Source: Gnetum montanum
Lineage: Eukaryota > Streptophyta > Gnetopsida > Gnetales > Gnetaceae
Reading direction: 5' to 3'
Length of the DNA: 64,000 bases
Assembly: GCA_015680685.1 (NCBI GenBank)
Contig: MNCI01029521.1
Location: 265,493 to 329,492, forward strand
Shown here in pieces: positions 48,650 through 59,440 of this stretch; within the stretch, counting starts at the first letter, position 1; each line of letters begins with the position of its first letter. The notes beneath the pieces are model-generated. The model saw nothing but the letters and a program-made list of their open reading frames with translations. It had not been told where the DNA came from and did not search any database. The position numbers were made by a program, and so were the translations under genes.

Positions 48650-51060
48650 GTTGGATGTTGACAAACTACTTTTTATTTAGGCATTCAGGCTTACAGATCA
48701 ACATGACCCTAGAGGAAAATATTTGATCAATTCTATAAGGTCCCTCCAACAACATGGAATTTTTTCTTTTGGGTACATGTGTGGAGTTCTAGTAGATAAA
48801 CTTATCTACTGGTTGAAGTTTTACTTTCCTAATTCTAAGGTCATGACGTTGCTTACTAAATGTCTTATTCACCTCATTCAAGGATAGCGCCATTAATCGA
48901 TTTTCATCTAATACATTCAAGTTGATTAATCTTTCTTTATGTGCTAGACTTAGGTCAAGATTTAGATCATAGGATATTGAGAGTGTATAGAGCTTGGATT
49001 GAATTGGGACTATTGGAAGTTTCTCGTATACTAAATCATATGGAGAAAATCCAATAAGAAGTTTCCAAGTTGAACGATAAGCTTAGAGAGCATTGTTAAG
49101 TTTTGTACTCTAATCCTTCCTATATTTGCTAATGGTCTACATTAGTATTTTTGTGATCTCCTAATTGGTTACCTCCACTTGACCATTGGCTTGAAAGTTC
49201 CATTATTAGAAATTAGTGAACATGGCACCCAAAACCTATTCACAATATTTTTTTGTATAAATTTGGTAGTAGTTGATGATGTACAATCAGTAACACCTAT
49301 TACTTCTTTTCATTTTGTGTTGTAGTCAACTCCTACTATAATATACATCTTTCCATTGGACATGGGTGTGATGGGACCCATGTAGTCAATGCCCCATATG
49401 TTTAAATGTTCTAGTGGTTGAATCCACTATTGAGAACCTTCCATGTGAGTGATCATCCCCCCATCTCGTTAACAACATTCACAAGACTTGACAAATTAGT
49501 GGACATCTTTAAAGATTTTAGGCCAATAGTATCTTGCCATCAGGATGTTTATGGCCATGCGTCTTCCTATATAGTGGCCTCCACAAGGCCCTTTATGAGC
49601 ATCCTGGAGAATGCGTAGTTGTTCCTCATCAAGGACACACCAACAAATCAGGCCATCAACACATGCCTTATAAAGATGTCCATTAATTTCCATGAAGTAT
49701 TTAGCCTGATGAAGAAATTGTTATTTTTTCCTAAAATTCAAGGCCTGTAGCATCTCTTGAGTGAGAAGATATGTGAGGATGTCATTATACCATATTATTT
49801 TTTCAAGCGTTTATTCACTTATTACTCCTGTAAAGAGGAGTTCGTCTGGAAATTGATCAGAGAGTGGGCTCTCCTTCTGTTTATTATCACATCTTAAGTG
49901 AAAGACATGATGAGTGACCACATTTTCAATCCCTTTTCAATCTACCATAGTGAGATCGAGTTCCTGCAAGATCACAAGCCACCATATGATACTAGGGCTT
50001 ACCATTGGCTTGCTCATAAGAAACAAAATTACACTGTGGTCCATGTGCACAAATACTTTGTAACCAAGCACATAGTGCATGAACGTTTTTAGCATGTACA
50101 CCACTATCATTAATTCTTTCTCCATGGTGGTGTATTTTAATTATGCTCCCACAATGCTTAAACTCACATAGTAGATGTAGTATGGACATTTCTTATCATC
50201 CATCTACATAAGCACTACTCCCAAAGCATAGTTAGATGCATCCATCATGATATGGAACGGTCTGGACCAGTCTGGTGCTTGTAGGATTAGTGTTTCTACA
50301 AGTTTCTCCTTTAATTATTCAAATGCACATTTACATTCCACATTATTCCAAAGCATAGTGGATCTTGCTTGACTCCCATGAGCTGATCTAGCGTGACTTC
50401 TGGTTTCAAGTTGTATTTGAAACGAGTCACGAACTAAGTTAATAGCTCTTCCAAGGTTGAGATGAAAGAGCGTGGGAGTGCTTGATACCAGTCTAAAGCT
50501 TTACTCATTAGGGACATAGCAATGACATGGATAATGATATGTGGCCATTGTTGCAACAACAACGACTCTGACCTAAAAGTGACTAGATGAGCGTTGGGAT
50601 CTCCTTCCCCATTGTATTTTGTAAAATGAGGGAGTGGCATCCTAGGAGGTAATGACAAAATAGGCACTACTAGACTAATAGGATCATCATGGTAAAAATC
50701 CATAACCTGTATTATGTCAGAACCAACAGCCTTGAGGTGTTTAACTTCCTCAGTAAGGGTCTGAATAAGCTAGAAGGCTTGATCCAGACCCACAGATGGA
50801 GAGGTCCTTTGTGGAGCAGCAAGAGGAGCCACGCTAGGTGATGGAATAGGGTGGTAGCTTGACCGGTGTGCGATGCTATCAGAACTGTCCCTACAGATGG
50901 TGCCACTTGTGGCATCCACCACCTGGTAAGTGGCATGGATGGGGCAACCACCATCGATTACGCCATGGGATATTCTGTTTGCATGTCTGGGGGCATGGAT
51001 AGTGACCCTGTAGCAGGGTTTAGCGCCTGTGGGACCTGGACCCTGTAGCGGTATTGTTCA
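48650..51060 (-). pseudogene. Second gypsy gag / RNase H / integrase remnant with internal deletion
   Basis: On the minus strand a gypsy gag (about 51060-50365) has LPHFTKYNGEGDPNAHLVTF and KALDWYQALPRSFISTLEEL. It runs at about 50360 into the end of an RT connection (CAFE..LKEKLVETLILQAPDW). RNase H follows (50300-49900, PFHIMMDASNYALGVVLM, YTTMEKELMIVVYMLKTF). Integrase comes next, with an HHCC-type finger (49690-49440, CGGHYIGRRMAINILMARYY) and a decayed catalytic core (GIDYMGPITP near 49390, ISNNGTF near 49210). Protease and most of reverse transcriptase are missing. It has its own gag, so it is more likely an inserted element than the pol of element 3. Confidence 0.75.
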
Positions 51061-51599
51061 TAAGGTTGTGGAGGAGTTCCACTTGGGTAGTAAGCTTATT
51101 GTTACTAGTCAAGCTATCCTGGACTACCTTGAAGGTAAGGCAATTGTCTTGGAGCTTACCTATGTGCTAGGTAATGATTCAATGCATACACTCCAAACTC
51201 TTGTAAGTGTGACACTACAGGGTAACATCCCTTTGGAAGTTCATATTAGCAAATGTCACATTCAATTTCATCATCAGAGTCAAACTCCACAACTTCCTCT
51301 AGTGCAGTAGCTTTGCACTTACCTCTTTGGTAGGCATGTTTAGCTTCCTTTCACCTTCTATAATTACGATCACTATTTTTTTCTTTGGATTCTTTAACAA
51401 TCTTCAAAGCAGTTTAAAAGTTTTCATCCAAAGAGCCCCATAACTTGTCAACCTTGGCTAAAATATTAGAAACATATTTTTGGATGGGCAAAGTATTTCT
51501 GTTCACCACTTCATCAAGTGGTAACTCCTCCTCATCACAAAATCAGACCTCTCATTTCTAATGGAAGGATCCCTATTATACTCTTTAGCACTTTCCCTT
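51061..51599. other. Junction region inside element 3
   Basis: It lies between the two gag remnants. An ORF at 51029-51310 on the plus strand has no recognisable relative. The part above 51540 resembles element 2 just below its gag core (about 26580-26690). Confidence 0.35.
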
Positions 51600-52951
51600 T
51601 TTCATAGCTCATCTTCATCTGTTGCTACCTACTTAATTAGCCTCTAGATCTCATGAGCTCTTAGTTAAAAAAATCTTCCTTGGGCATGCACCCCAAGGGT
51701 TCTTCTAGTTTCTACTCTAAGCCCATCTATGATGTGGTAAAGTTGTTCCCTCTGAGAATAACCATGGCTAGGGCATTAGTATAGGAGTGAATTGTATCGG
51801 TCCATGGCGACATCCAAGGGTTCATGTGCTCCTTGTTTCTAGCCTTGGATTTTCCTTCTCAAATTAAACACTCTTGAGTACATCTAATATTTGTCATTAA
51901 ATAGCTCTAGCACGGTGCTCCATTTATTAATGAGTGTCCTTGGGAAACACTTTAGTTTTTTCCATTCATTCTCTATGTTTTGTAAGGCATAGGCATCATG
52001 AAAAGCTTGTATATATTTCTATAGATGAAAATTGTATTCCCCCTTAAATCTTGGGACATTATGCATGTCTAGGTGCTTAATTTGAATATCCTTCATATGT
52101 CTGGTTGGGATTTTCACTACCTCCACAATGTTAAGCATATTTCAAGTCACTAATAGAGGTTCATCATCATCACTACGTCAATGACGCTGATGATGGTTTT
52201 GTCCACCCCTTCGATTTTGGTGGCCTTCATGGTCATTATTATGTGGTTGATCACCTTCATCACAGTTGTTTTGATGGTAGCTTCCATGAGAACTATCAGA
52301 TGAAGAGGAATGTTTGAAATTGGATGAAGATGATGAAGAGGAAGGTGGACTACCACAACCACCACGATGTCCACTACCTCTCTTATGCTTATTACAATCA
52401 TTATGCTTAGATTCCTTGTTATTGTGATGCTTGCCCAAGTCCCTACCTTGGCTATCACTTTTTCTTGAACCCAATTTATGAATAGTGGATCGTATGTTTA
52501 GGTTCACATCCTTGTCACCAATATCAAGGGGTGGAGAATCTTCATATTGAGAACCTTTAGTATGATGATCTTTAGTGTCATCTTGATTTACTAGGAATAA
52601 GGTATTGGTGTAATGTTTCCCCTTTGTAGCTTCATGGAGCTTCTCCTAACATCTATCTTGTTTGCGTTATGTTTCATTAGGATAATAGTTTCAAGTTTCA
52701 TATCCATCCACAACATAATCTTCATGAAGATTTGCTATACCTAGCTTCTTGAGGATTTTAATCATCCCGAGCACAAATCTATCAAGGGGCAAGATGACAT
52801 TGCCCTCCATATCATGCCATCGTAGCTATTCATCTTGATGTAGGATGAAGGTAAATTTTGATACAAACTCCTCTAGATGAGTGTATACCACCTTGCATTC
52901 TTCTAGAACTGGTGTTTTAGTATCTTCATGCTTGTGAGAAGAAGAAGACAT
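51600..52951 (-). pseudogene. Element 3 gag, decayed
   Basis: ATG at 52951 (MSSSSHKHEDTKTP). A charged N-terminal part is followed by a His/Ser/Asn-rich linker (52507-52180) containing a run of Ser. The gag core follows (VPRFKGEYNFHL, then YIQAFHDAYALQNIENEWKK, and LYHIIDGLRVETRRTLG). Compared with element 2 about 19 residues are missing between LFPMTLI-like and MVELFN-like segments. The extended N-terminal linker was not clearly seen in element 2. Numerous stops are present. Confidence 0.75.
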
Positions 52952-53084
52952 TTTTCAAAACAAAATAAAATTATCTATGTGCTTTTATAATTCTATGTAT
53001 AGTGGGAATAATATTGACCTTGAGGTTTGTACAATGATATTTATGGTATTCACTTAAACCTAAATAGAGTACATTCCACAAACA

Positions 53085-53106
53085 AAGTCCCTGGCAACGG
53101 CTCCAA
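53085..53106 (-). other. Element 3 primer binding site
   Basis: On the minus strand, TTGGAGCCGTTGCCAGGGAC directly follows the 5' LTR. It is close to the TGGCGCCGTTGCC primer sites of plant gypsy elements and fixes the orientation of the element. Confidence 0.7.
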
Positions 53107-53537
53107 TGATGAGCAACGAGGTACCCCTACATCCAACCATACAAATCACAAAGTAATCATGCACGATCCAGTAAAATTTTGCAAACTTTATCATTTCCAA
53201 TGTTGCAAGGTTTATTAGAAAGCTCAGCTTTATTTTCACACACACTGTCATGCTTAGGTATAACAATGCTTGAATAAAGATCCATACACTTAATGACTCC
53301 TACTATGGGTACTCAGGGAAAAATTCTAACTCTGAAATAGAAAAACTGCAAGAGCATCATTGCAACTACAATCTCTACTTGTCATAAATGTGGTAGCAGG
53401 CACATATTTATAGCTAATTTTCAACACGACATTGACAAGGCCTCATCAATGCATGGTAAGATGTGTCGATGAGGCCTCATCAATGAGGCCTAGTTGACAA
53501 GGCCTCATTGATGAAACTAACTAAATGTGACTCATTA
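53107..53537 (-). mobile_element. Element 3, 5' LTR, internally shortened
   Basis: TGATGAGCAACG to ACTCATTA, 431 bp, about half the length of its partner because the middle (between ATTTCCAATG and TTGCAAGG at about 53200) is missing. The TATA box on the minus strand is near 53405. U3 at 53425-53530 has several GAGGCCTCATCRATG palindromes. Confidence 0.75.
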
Positions 53538-53542
53538 ATTAC

Positions 53543-54753
53543 CACCAAAGGAAAACTAATCATGGCCAAAACTAGGACAGAGCATGCTGAGAATGAGCTT
53601 CATTGATTACAAGAAGAGCTTGTAGCCCTAAGAGCAGAACGAAGAGATCTAACTCAATTCATTGCACCAAAATAACTAGCATAATTTAGAACTAAGAAAA
53701 TTAATTACCTCCTTAAGAATAATAAAGAGATGGAAAATGAAAAGGTAATATGGGATGCTTCAGTGGCTGAAGCCCAAACATACAAGTTTGCTAAAGCACT
53801 TACTACCTTACAAGAGGAAAATAAACAACTCAATGTAGATAACATGTGGTTGATCACTATTGAAAAATAAAAAAATATTTTAGAAGAGAGCATCCACTAG
53901 CTAAGGAAGCAGTTGGTGAAGATCAACCAAGATATGAGCTACCTCACCAAAGAAAAAAAAACCCCTTTCCATGGAGGAGGTACACATCATCTATCAAATG
54001 TTAGCCATCAAAATTAGCATGTGGCAAAATGAGGCAAAGAAGCACAAATAGCTCAAGGACCACTTCCATGATCAGGTGGGAACATATAAACAAATCAATG
54101 AGAAAGAGATCCAGATGATGAAGGCTAGAATTAATTCCATGTTAGCACAAAATCTAGAATGGCAATCCATATTGGACAACATGGTCCACACCTGTAAAGT
54201 GGAAGTGAAAAATCAAGACCTACCAGATAGAGGACTTAAAAGAATACATGGGGTTAGCAAACCTCTATTATGCTAACCTGGCCATGTTGAGAGTAGGTAG
54301 GCCCAGAAGTGAGCTTAAAAAACAAGTAGCAACCACGTATACCTTGTATGAGAAAGAGTTTGTATATCGCAAAGATGCTTTACAGAAACTTCAAGTACTA
54401 AACTTAGAGCTAGAAGCAGTTAAGGTTGGCTACCAGGGGCAAAACGATGTAGCAACAAGCTTGGCCAAAAGATTAACATACTATCATGAACTAAGAGAGA
54501 AGACCAGGGCTTTTGAAAAATAAAGACGATAGTTTGCAACATGGTATGTTAAAGCTAATCAAACGTTTCCACAACTACCATGTCCATGGGATGTGCCAAC
54601 TTTATCAAATATTGGTTCATCATCATGGATGGTTCACAATCCAAGAATGGAAGAGGAGAAATTGTAGGTTCTCTTGAACTACTAAGAATTCCAAAAGCCT
54701 AATGACAAGGGAAGAAACTAATGGAGGAGCCACCAGCACCAAGAACAACATAA
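53543..54753 (+). pseudogene. Element 4 aORF, C-terminal part
   Basis: It continues the frame interrupted at 40848 once the insertion and one target duplication are set aside. The join falls within a coiled-coil stretch that is also present in element 2 (ISTKGKLVLTE there, TKGKLIMAKT here). Long coiled coil follows (54248-54523), then PCPWDVPTLSNIG and the terminal EEPPAPRTT, stop 54751-54753. Several stops are present. Confidence 0.8.
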
Positions 54754-54957
54754 GGCAACATCAAGCATCACCAAATTTTGTTCTTTGTTAAATTTTTTCA
54801 TGTAATATTTGTGTCATTTTTGTAAAACACCACTACAACACTCAAGAGTCATGTATAGAGTAGTTAGTGTCATGTAAAACTACCTCTAAATTTTGTAAGG
54901 GACTCTATCCTCATTTCTTTTAACTGGAGGGTAAGTTTTTAGTCAATCATAGGGATA

Positions 54958-57142
54958 TGATAAAGTTAAAATTTTCACCATAACAATATTGTAGTTATGG
55001 TATCATATCTACAATGTCATAGATTCGATATCATGTCTCTTGATATGTTATCATATAAATGGTATTGCAGGGTGCATGCCAACCCATAAAAGCAACACTT
55101 AGATGCATGGATATGCAATAGATTTGATAACATAGTAGTAGAACTCTTTCAATTTTTTTTGTGATTTTAGATTTTAGTACTTAGTAGTGTGTGCCTGGAG
55201 TGTGATGTTAAGTGATTGAATGGAGTCTTTATTTGAGTGTGATGTACTTGGACACATTACATAACTAGAAATAAAGATCGAGATTACTTTCCATCATTGT
55301 AGCAACACAGTTTTATTTCTACTTTTATTTAGTTTAATATTTATTATATTCATAATTACTAATTTACTTTTGTAACGATGAAAAATGTCGGTCGTTGAAA
55401 ATACTGAGCGAAATTCCATGTACACAGTTCCAACCTCGAATCTGTGCGAGGGCCGTGCTAGAGAAAATGAGCCCGAGGTGCCCTAAACAGTCTTGTCGAT
55501 CAGATAGGAACTTACTTAATCAGTAAATTTTGTAATAACCAGATTACCAGATGATGATTTCTATGGGGAAATATGATATCAGCAATCTCGAAGGTAATGA
55601 GAACGATGAAAATGATTCAAGGCAATTGCAAGATCTATGTAGACAAGATCCAATAAATTGGATTTAGAGAATGTGCAATCTCAATATCTGGAATTTAGCT
55701 TATAAAAAAAAATATTAAATATAGTAATTGCCAGCAGACTTCGGTTTAGACGAAGCATGCGCCAAGGATAGGAAAGCTATTCAGAGATGAAAGAAGCAGA
55801 AGCTAATCTACCTTGTTCTAGCCAATATGGGCGCAAGGGAGTCAGACCCGAAGGAGAATATCTGTTAATTCAAAGTTTCCGGTTCAAAACCTCTTGTCGG
55901 TCTCTATTTATATTCTTTTGATTACCGATCCTCTCTTGTTCTTTCGCCAATCTTCACCAAAAATTGTCAACAAATTGCCAACAGCTACCAGAAAAGGTTT
56001 CCAACCTTGCCAATGAAGAAATTTTCTTATAGGGAAAATTTTGCCAACCTTTGATTGCCATCAACTGGAGTATTTATAAGGTTAGGGTTAGGAGGAAAAT
56101 GTGGTTTAGATGACATGTGTCCTAAGCCTACAGAATGTTGTTGACATGATGTGTTGTAGCTAAAGCTTGTGGTGCTACACTGTGTTACGCTCTGAGGCGT
56201 AGTGCGTCGTAATCTACCCTTGTTGGTGCTTTGGCAATAAACTATCCTTCAGTTACGCTGTAATACGTTAGAGAGTGTAACATAGCGTAAGAACCTCCAA
56301 TGTTTAAATTTTGCTATCCCTGTTGTTGCAATTAAATTGATTATATGCTTGCATTACACTACATTATGATGCATTACGTTGCATAGCGTAACGTGGCGTA
56401 ACATAGTGAACCCACAAAAATTAAAGCGTTGTCGCTGCACATCCCTTGTTTCTGTTCCGTATTTCTAGAATCTATTACACTGCTCTGCGTAAAGTAGCGT
56501 AACAGGCCTTAAGCCAAAAGAAGCCTATCTACAATGTGCCACTTGCGGAAATCCTTTATGTAAACTTCGAGATTTTGCTGCATCATCGAGGTCTCGAAAT
56601 TCCTCAGTGTTTCAAATTTCTATGCACTTTACCATCACTATCATTAAGTAGAATGAGTACGACTGATCTCAAGCACTTAAGTATAGCTACTTGGTAACCT
56701 AGTAGTACTATCAATTGGTACACCTAGTAGTGAGTTACTTGGTAATCCCAATAGTACTATCACTTGGTACACCCAGTAGTGAAGTACTTGATAATCCCAG
56801 TAGTTGTTGCATAAAGTCCAAGGTTTGAATGGAAGGTCAAGATCAGCTGCTCATCGCATAAGCTAAATTATATTTTTTTACTGTTACTTGGACTTAGAAT
56901 CACTTCCCATTTACTTCATGTTTACTAGGAGCAATATGGCCCATACAACCTCAATATCATATACCTTACCGTGAGTTAAACCATACACATCGATTTTAAT
57001 ATCTCATGTGGGAAGAGAACAATTGTGAACTCTAACAAATTACTAGCATAATTGCATTGCCTTGTCTAAGGAATTCGATTGGGCTACATGTGAATAGTCG
57101 TATCTCTTATGGTTGGGTGTTGGACTAATCCAATACTCATCA
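54958..57142 (+). mobile_element. Element 4, 3' LTR, interrupted by a solo LTR
   Basis: It starts TGATAAAG after a purine-rich CATAGGGATA and ends ACTCATCA. GATATCATG-type decayed palindromes are at 54975-55065, ATAAAAGCAACACTTAG near 55087 marks the promoter region, and the R/U5 blocks are shared with other E LTRs. Removing 55371-56614 and one duplication leaves about 936 bp, the normal E length. The word CACCCAGTAGTGA-type (56700-56800) is locally repeated. Confidence 0.75.
55371..56614 (-). mobile_element. Solo LTR, family A, nested in the element 4 LTR
   Basis: On the minus strand it starts TGAAACAC and ends CGTTACA, 1244 bp. Flanks are ACTTT (55366-55370) and AATTT (56615-56619), a 5-bp duplication with one mismatch. 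The TATA box (CTTATAAATAC) is at 56070-56080. Its U3 palindromes use the GTTACGCT/AGCGTAAC form (56160-56500), unlike the GCTACGC form of 45742-47463. Confidence 0.85.
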
Positions 57143-57194
57143 AAAAGTTTCATTTTTTTTATTTTTTTACATTTTGTTTTGAGAATTGAGGACG

Positions 57195-57320
57195 AGGAGG
57201 GTAGGTGCAACTCAAGATTTTGTAGAAGTTTTTAACTCAGTGATACCTAGTAGAATCAAAGTAATGACCTAGGGTTATGAAGCCAACACCTATATTACTA
57301 AGCTAACACCTCATTATTAT
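57195..57320 (-). mobile_element. tRNA-derived SINE copy
   Basis: On the minus strand: AATGAGGTGTTAGCTTAGTA (box-A-like), then ACTTTGATTCTACTAGG (box-B-like), then GAGTTAAAAACTTCTAC. It is the same family as 57806-57953, in the opposite orientation. Confidence 0.55.
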
Positions 57321-57329
57321 AAAAGTTCA

Positions 57330-57462
57330 ATTTTGACTATATGTTTTGGAGGTAATACATTAGAAAAATTGTAGAAGAATATACTTATAAATCAAATATG
57401 ACTTGAATTAGCAACCTATTTCTTAATAAGATAATGAGCTAACCACTTGAGCCACTATCATT
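57330..57462 (-). mobile_element. Second SINE-like copy
   Basis: The minus strand starts GTGGCTCAAGTGGTTAGCTC, close to a tRNA box A, with GGTTGCTAATTCAAGTC as a possible box B. The 3' part (ACATTAGAAAAATTGTAGAA on the plus strand) recurs at 58440-58490. Confidence 0.45.
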
Positions 57463-57805
57463 AATATAAACATGTTGATCATGGTAAAATTTCCTATAGT
57501 TGAGTATAATCTTAGTTTGTATTATTGGACATAGCTCTTATTTGGCTAAAAGGATAGCTTGTATAGTTTATGCATGAATTTTAGTACAAGTTAAATATGT
57601 GGTGCCTATGAACCATGCTTTGATTGGGATTAACCTTCTAACCCCTTATTTGATATTTCATGATGCCTTAGTCATATATGTTATTCATGCATGCTAATCA
57701 TAGTTTAGTAACCTGATATCTTTTGGGTAAATCATGCACTAGTGAGGTTTGACCTCTTATTTGATATATCTTATTTTGACTAAGTCTTATTTATTATTTA
57801 AACTA

Positions 57806-57953
57806 ACAATGAGGTGTTAGCCTAGTTGTATGGGACTTAGTCTGGTAACCCTAGGTCACAGGTTTGATTCTACTAGGTAGCACTGAGTTATAAACTTTTA
57901 TATATTTTGGGGTGTACCTGTGTTTCAATTATCTCAAGTTTCAACACCCCCCT
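57806..57953 (+). mobile_element. tRNA-derived SINE, best copy
   Basis: Head AATGAGGTGTTAGCCTAGTT (box A TAGCCTAGTTG), box B GGTTTGATTCTA at about 57862, body ATAAACTTTTATATATTTTG, end TTTCAACACCCCCCTT. Box B differs from GGTTCGATTCC by transitions. Relatives are at 14385-14545, 14958-15050 and 57195-57320. Confidence 0.65.
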
Positions 57954-58404
57954 TATTTATTAATTAAACTTGTAATTGTGCTTTGGGGAGATTTGATCGC
58001 TTAATTTCTTATTATTGGATTAATCATGCTATTACCAATCTATTAATGTCTCTTGATAAGGATAGAGGTTTTAGTTGGATGTGGGGCCAAGGTAATTTAT
58101 TGGAATTGATTTATGCATATATTTTATGTATTTGCAAACAAACATATATTCTTATAAGAATATATTTTATATATGTTTTATGTGAAAAATATATTTACAC
58201 CTATGACTCCATTTTGTACACCTTAGCCATATGTTTTTAATGCTTACATAAGCCTTTAGAGCCCTTTTTATTTACAGGTTGTTGATTTATCTCTACCATT
58301 GATTTTATTTGGATTCACTTGGACCATTGATGTTATCTTAAACATGTTATATTTATTCTTGATGGATTTCCAAGATCCCTTCTTGTTATAAAATATTGAG
58401 ATGT

Positions 58405-58505
58405 TAGACTCCAAAATAATTTGACTATAAGTACATCCCATGACATATAGCCAACATGATACATTAGAAGAATTATAGAAGAATATAAAGATATTTTAAG
58501 TGTGA
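58405..58505 (-). mobile_element. SINE-like fragment
   Basis: ATACATTAGAAGAATTATAG and the following GAATATAAAG match 57365-57405. Only the 3' part is recognisable. Confidence 0.35.
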
Positions 58506-58739
58506 CTCAAACTTATTGTAAAATATTGATTTATTCTTACTTTTAGATTGCATGTGAATTATGCCATATGTTGATTTTATTCTAAGTTATCTTAACCGTT
58601 GATGTGAAAATCTAGATTACCATGTGTGACCTATCAAGGAAAGCTCCTGTGATGCCTTTTTCATCGATTGTACTGGTTTGTCTCTTCCTCTCTCTTTCTC
58701 AAATTCTCTACTCCATACTAGGAGATCTCTTTGAAGCCT

Positions 58740-59440
58740 CGAAACATCGTCTGGTGTCTCGACAAAAAGGCTTTCCCGCAACCCAGGTGCGTCCCTCCGT
58801 CTCCCAGAATTCGGCCAGAATTCAGGGAAGTCAGCCAGGACATCTACCCATCTCCCAGAATTGAGTTTCCGGATTGCGATGCAAGCGCAGTCACCCAGGA
58901 CGTCCGTCCGTCTCCCAGAATTGTTCTCTGGACTGGGATGTGGCATAAAGACTTCTTTCCAGGCCAGAATTCAGCAGTCACCCAGGTGCGTCCCGGCCTT
59001 GATAAGGCATGGCAGCTTCTTTCCAGGTAAGATAACAGCACGGTCACCCAGGCGCATCCTAGCCGTGATGCAGCATGGTGGGTTCCTGCCAGGCCAGAAT
59101 TCAGTGAGGTCGCCGAGGTGCATCCGTATGTCTCTTAGAATTGAGTCTCCCGGCAATGATGCGACATGGCAGTTCCTTCCAGAGCGCGGACACAATTGTT
59201 TTCTGGAAGGACCAGAATTCAGCGCAGATAAAAATGCTTTTCTTGTTGCAAAGTCCCTTGGGTCAGAATTCAGCCCGTCAGTCTTCCAAAATTAAGCCTC
59301 CGAGCCGTGATGTGGCATGGTGGATTCCTTGAATTCAGCGGGGACAGAAATGCTTTCACGTTGCAAAGTCAGTTGGGCCAGAGCGCAGAGGAAAATGCTT
59401 TCCCGTTGCAAAGCCCCTTGGGCCAGAATTCCAGAATTCC
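58740..59440 (+). repeat. CpG-rich tandem repeats
   Basis: 58790-59190: degenerate units of about 75-80 bp containing GTCACCCAGGTGCGTCC, GTCTCCCAGAATTGAG and CCAGGCCAGAATTCAGC. 59228-59430: three shorter units with GAAAATGCTTTCCCGTTGCA and CTTGGGCCAGAATTC. CpG and C are kept far better than in the surroundings. Long ORFs open in several frames on both strands (for example 58861-59295) because of the composition, and I do not call them genes. Confidence 0.75.

Larger units (their letters stand above)
40849..53537 (-). mobile_element. Element 3: E-family element inserted in the element 4 aORF
   Basis: LTRs at 40849-41699 and 53107-53537 flank about 11.4 kb. The target duplication is ATTAT (40844-40848) and ATTAC (53538-53542), one mismatch. 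Order on the minus strand: 5' LTR, primer site, gag (52951-51600), a second gag/RNase H/integrase remnant (51060-48650), a spacer holding a solo LTR of family A (45742-47463), an internal promoter-like array (45205-45091), the aORF (44626-41771) and the 3' LTR. The spacer around 47980-48540 matches element 2 at 25030-25490. Confidence 0.8.

Noticed and set aside
51029-51310. 93-codon plus-strand ORF within element 3, possibly a protease
   Set aside because: No DTG/DSG active site or other protease motif, and it is antisense to the neighbouring gag.
58861-59295. 144-codon ORF in the CpG-rich island
   Set aside because: Several overlapping ORFs are open on both strands, and their residues follow the DNA repeat unit. 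No protein motif.
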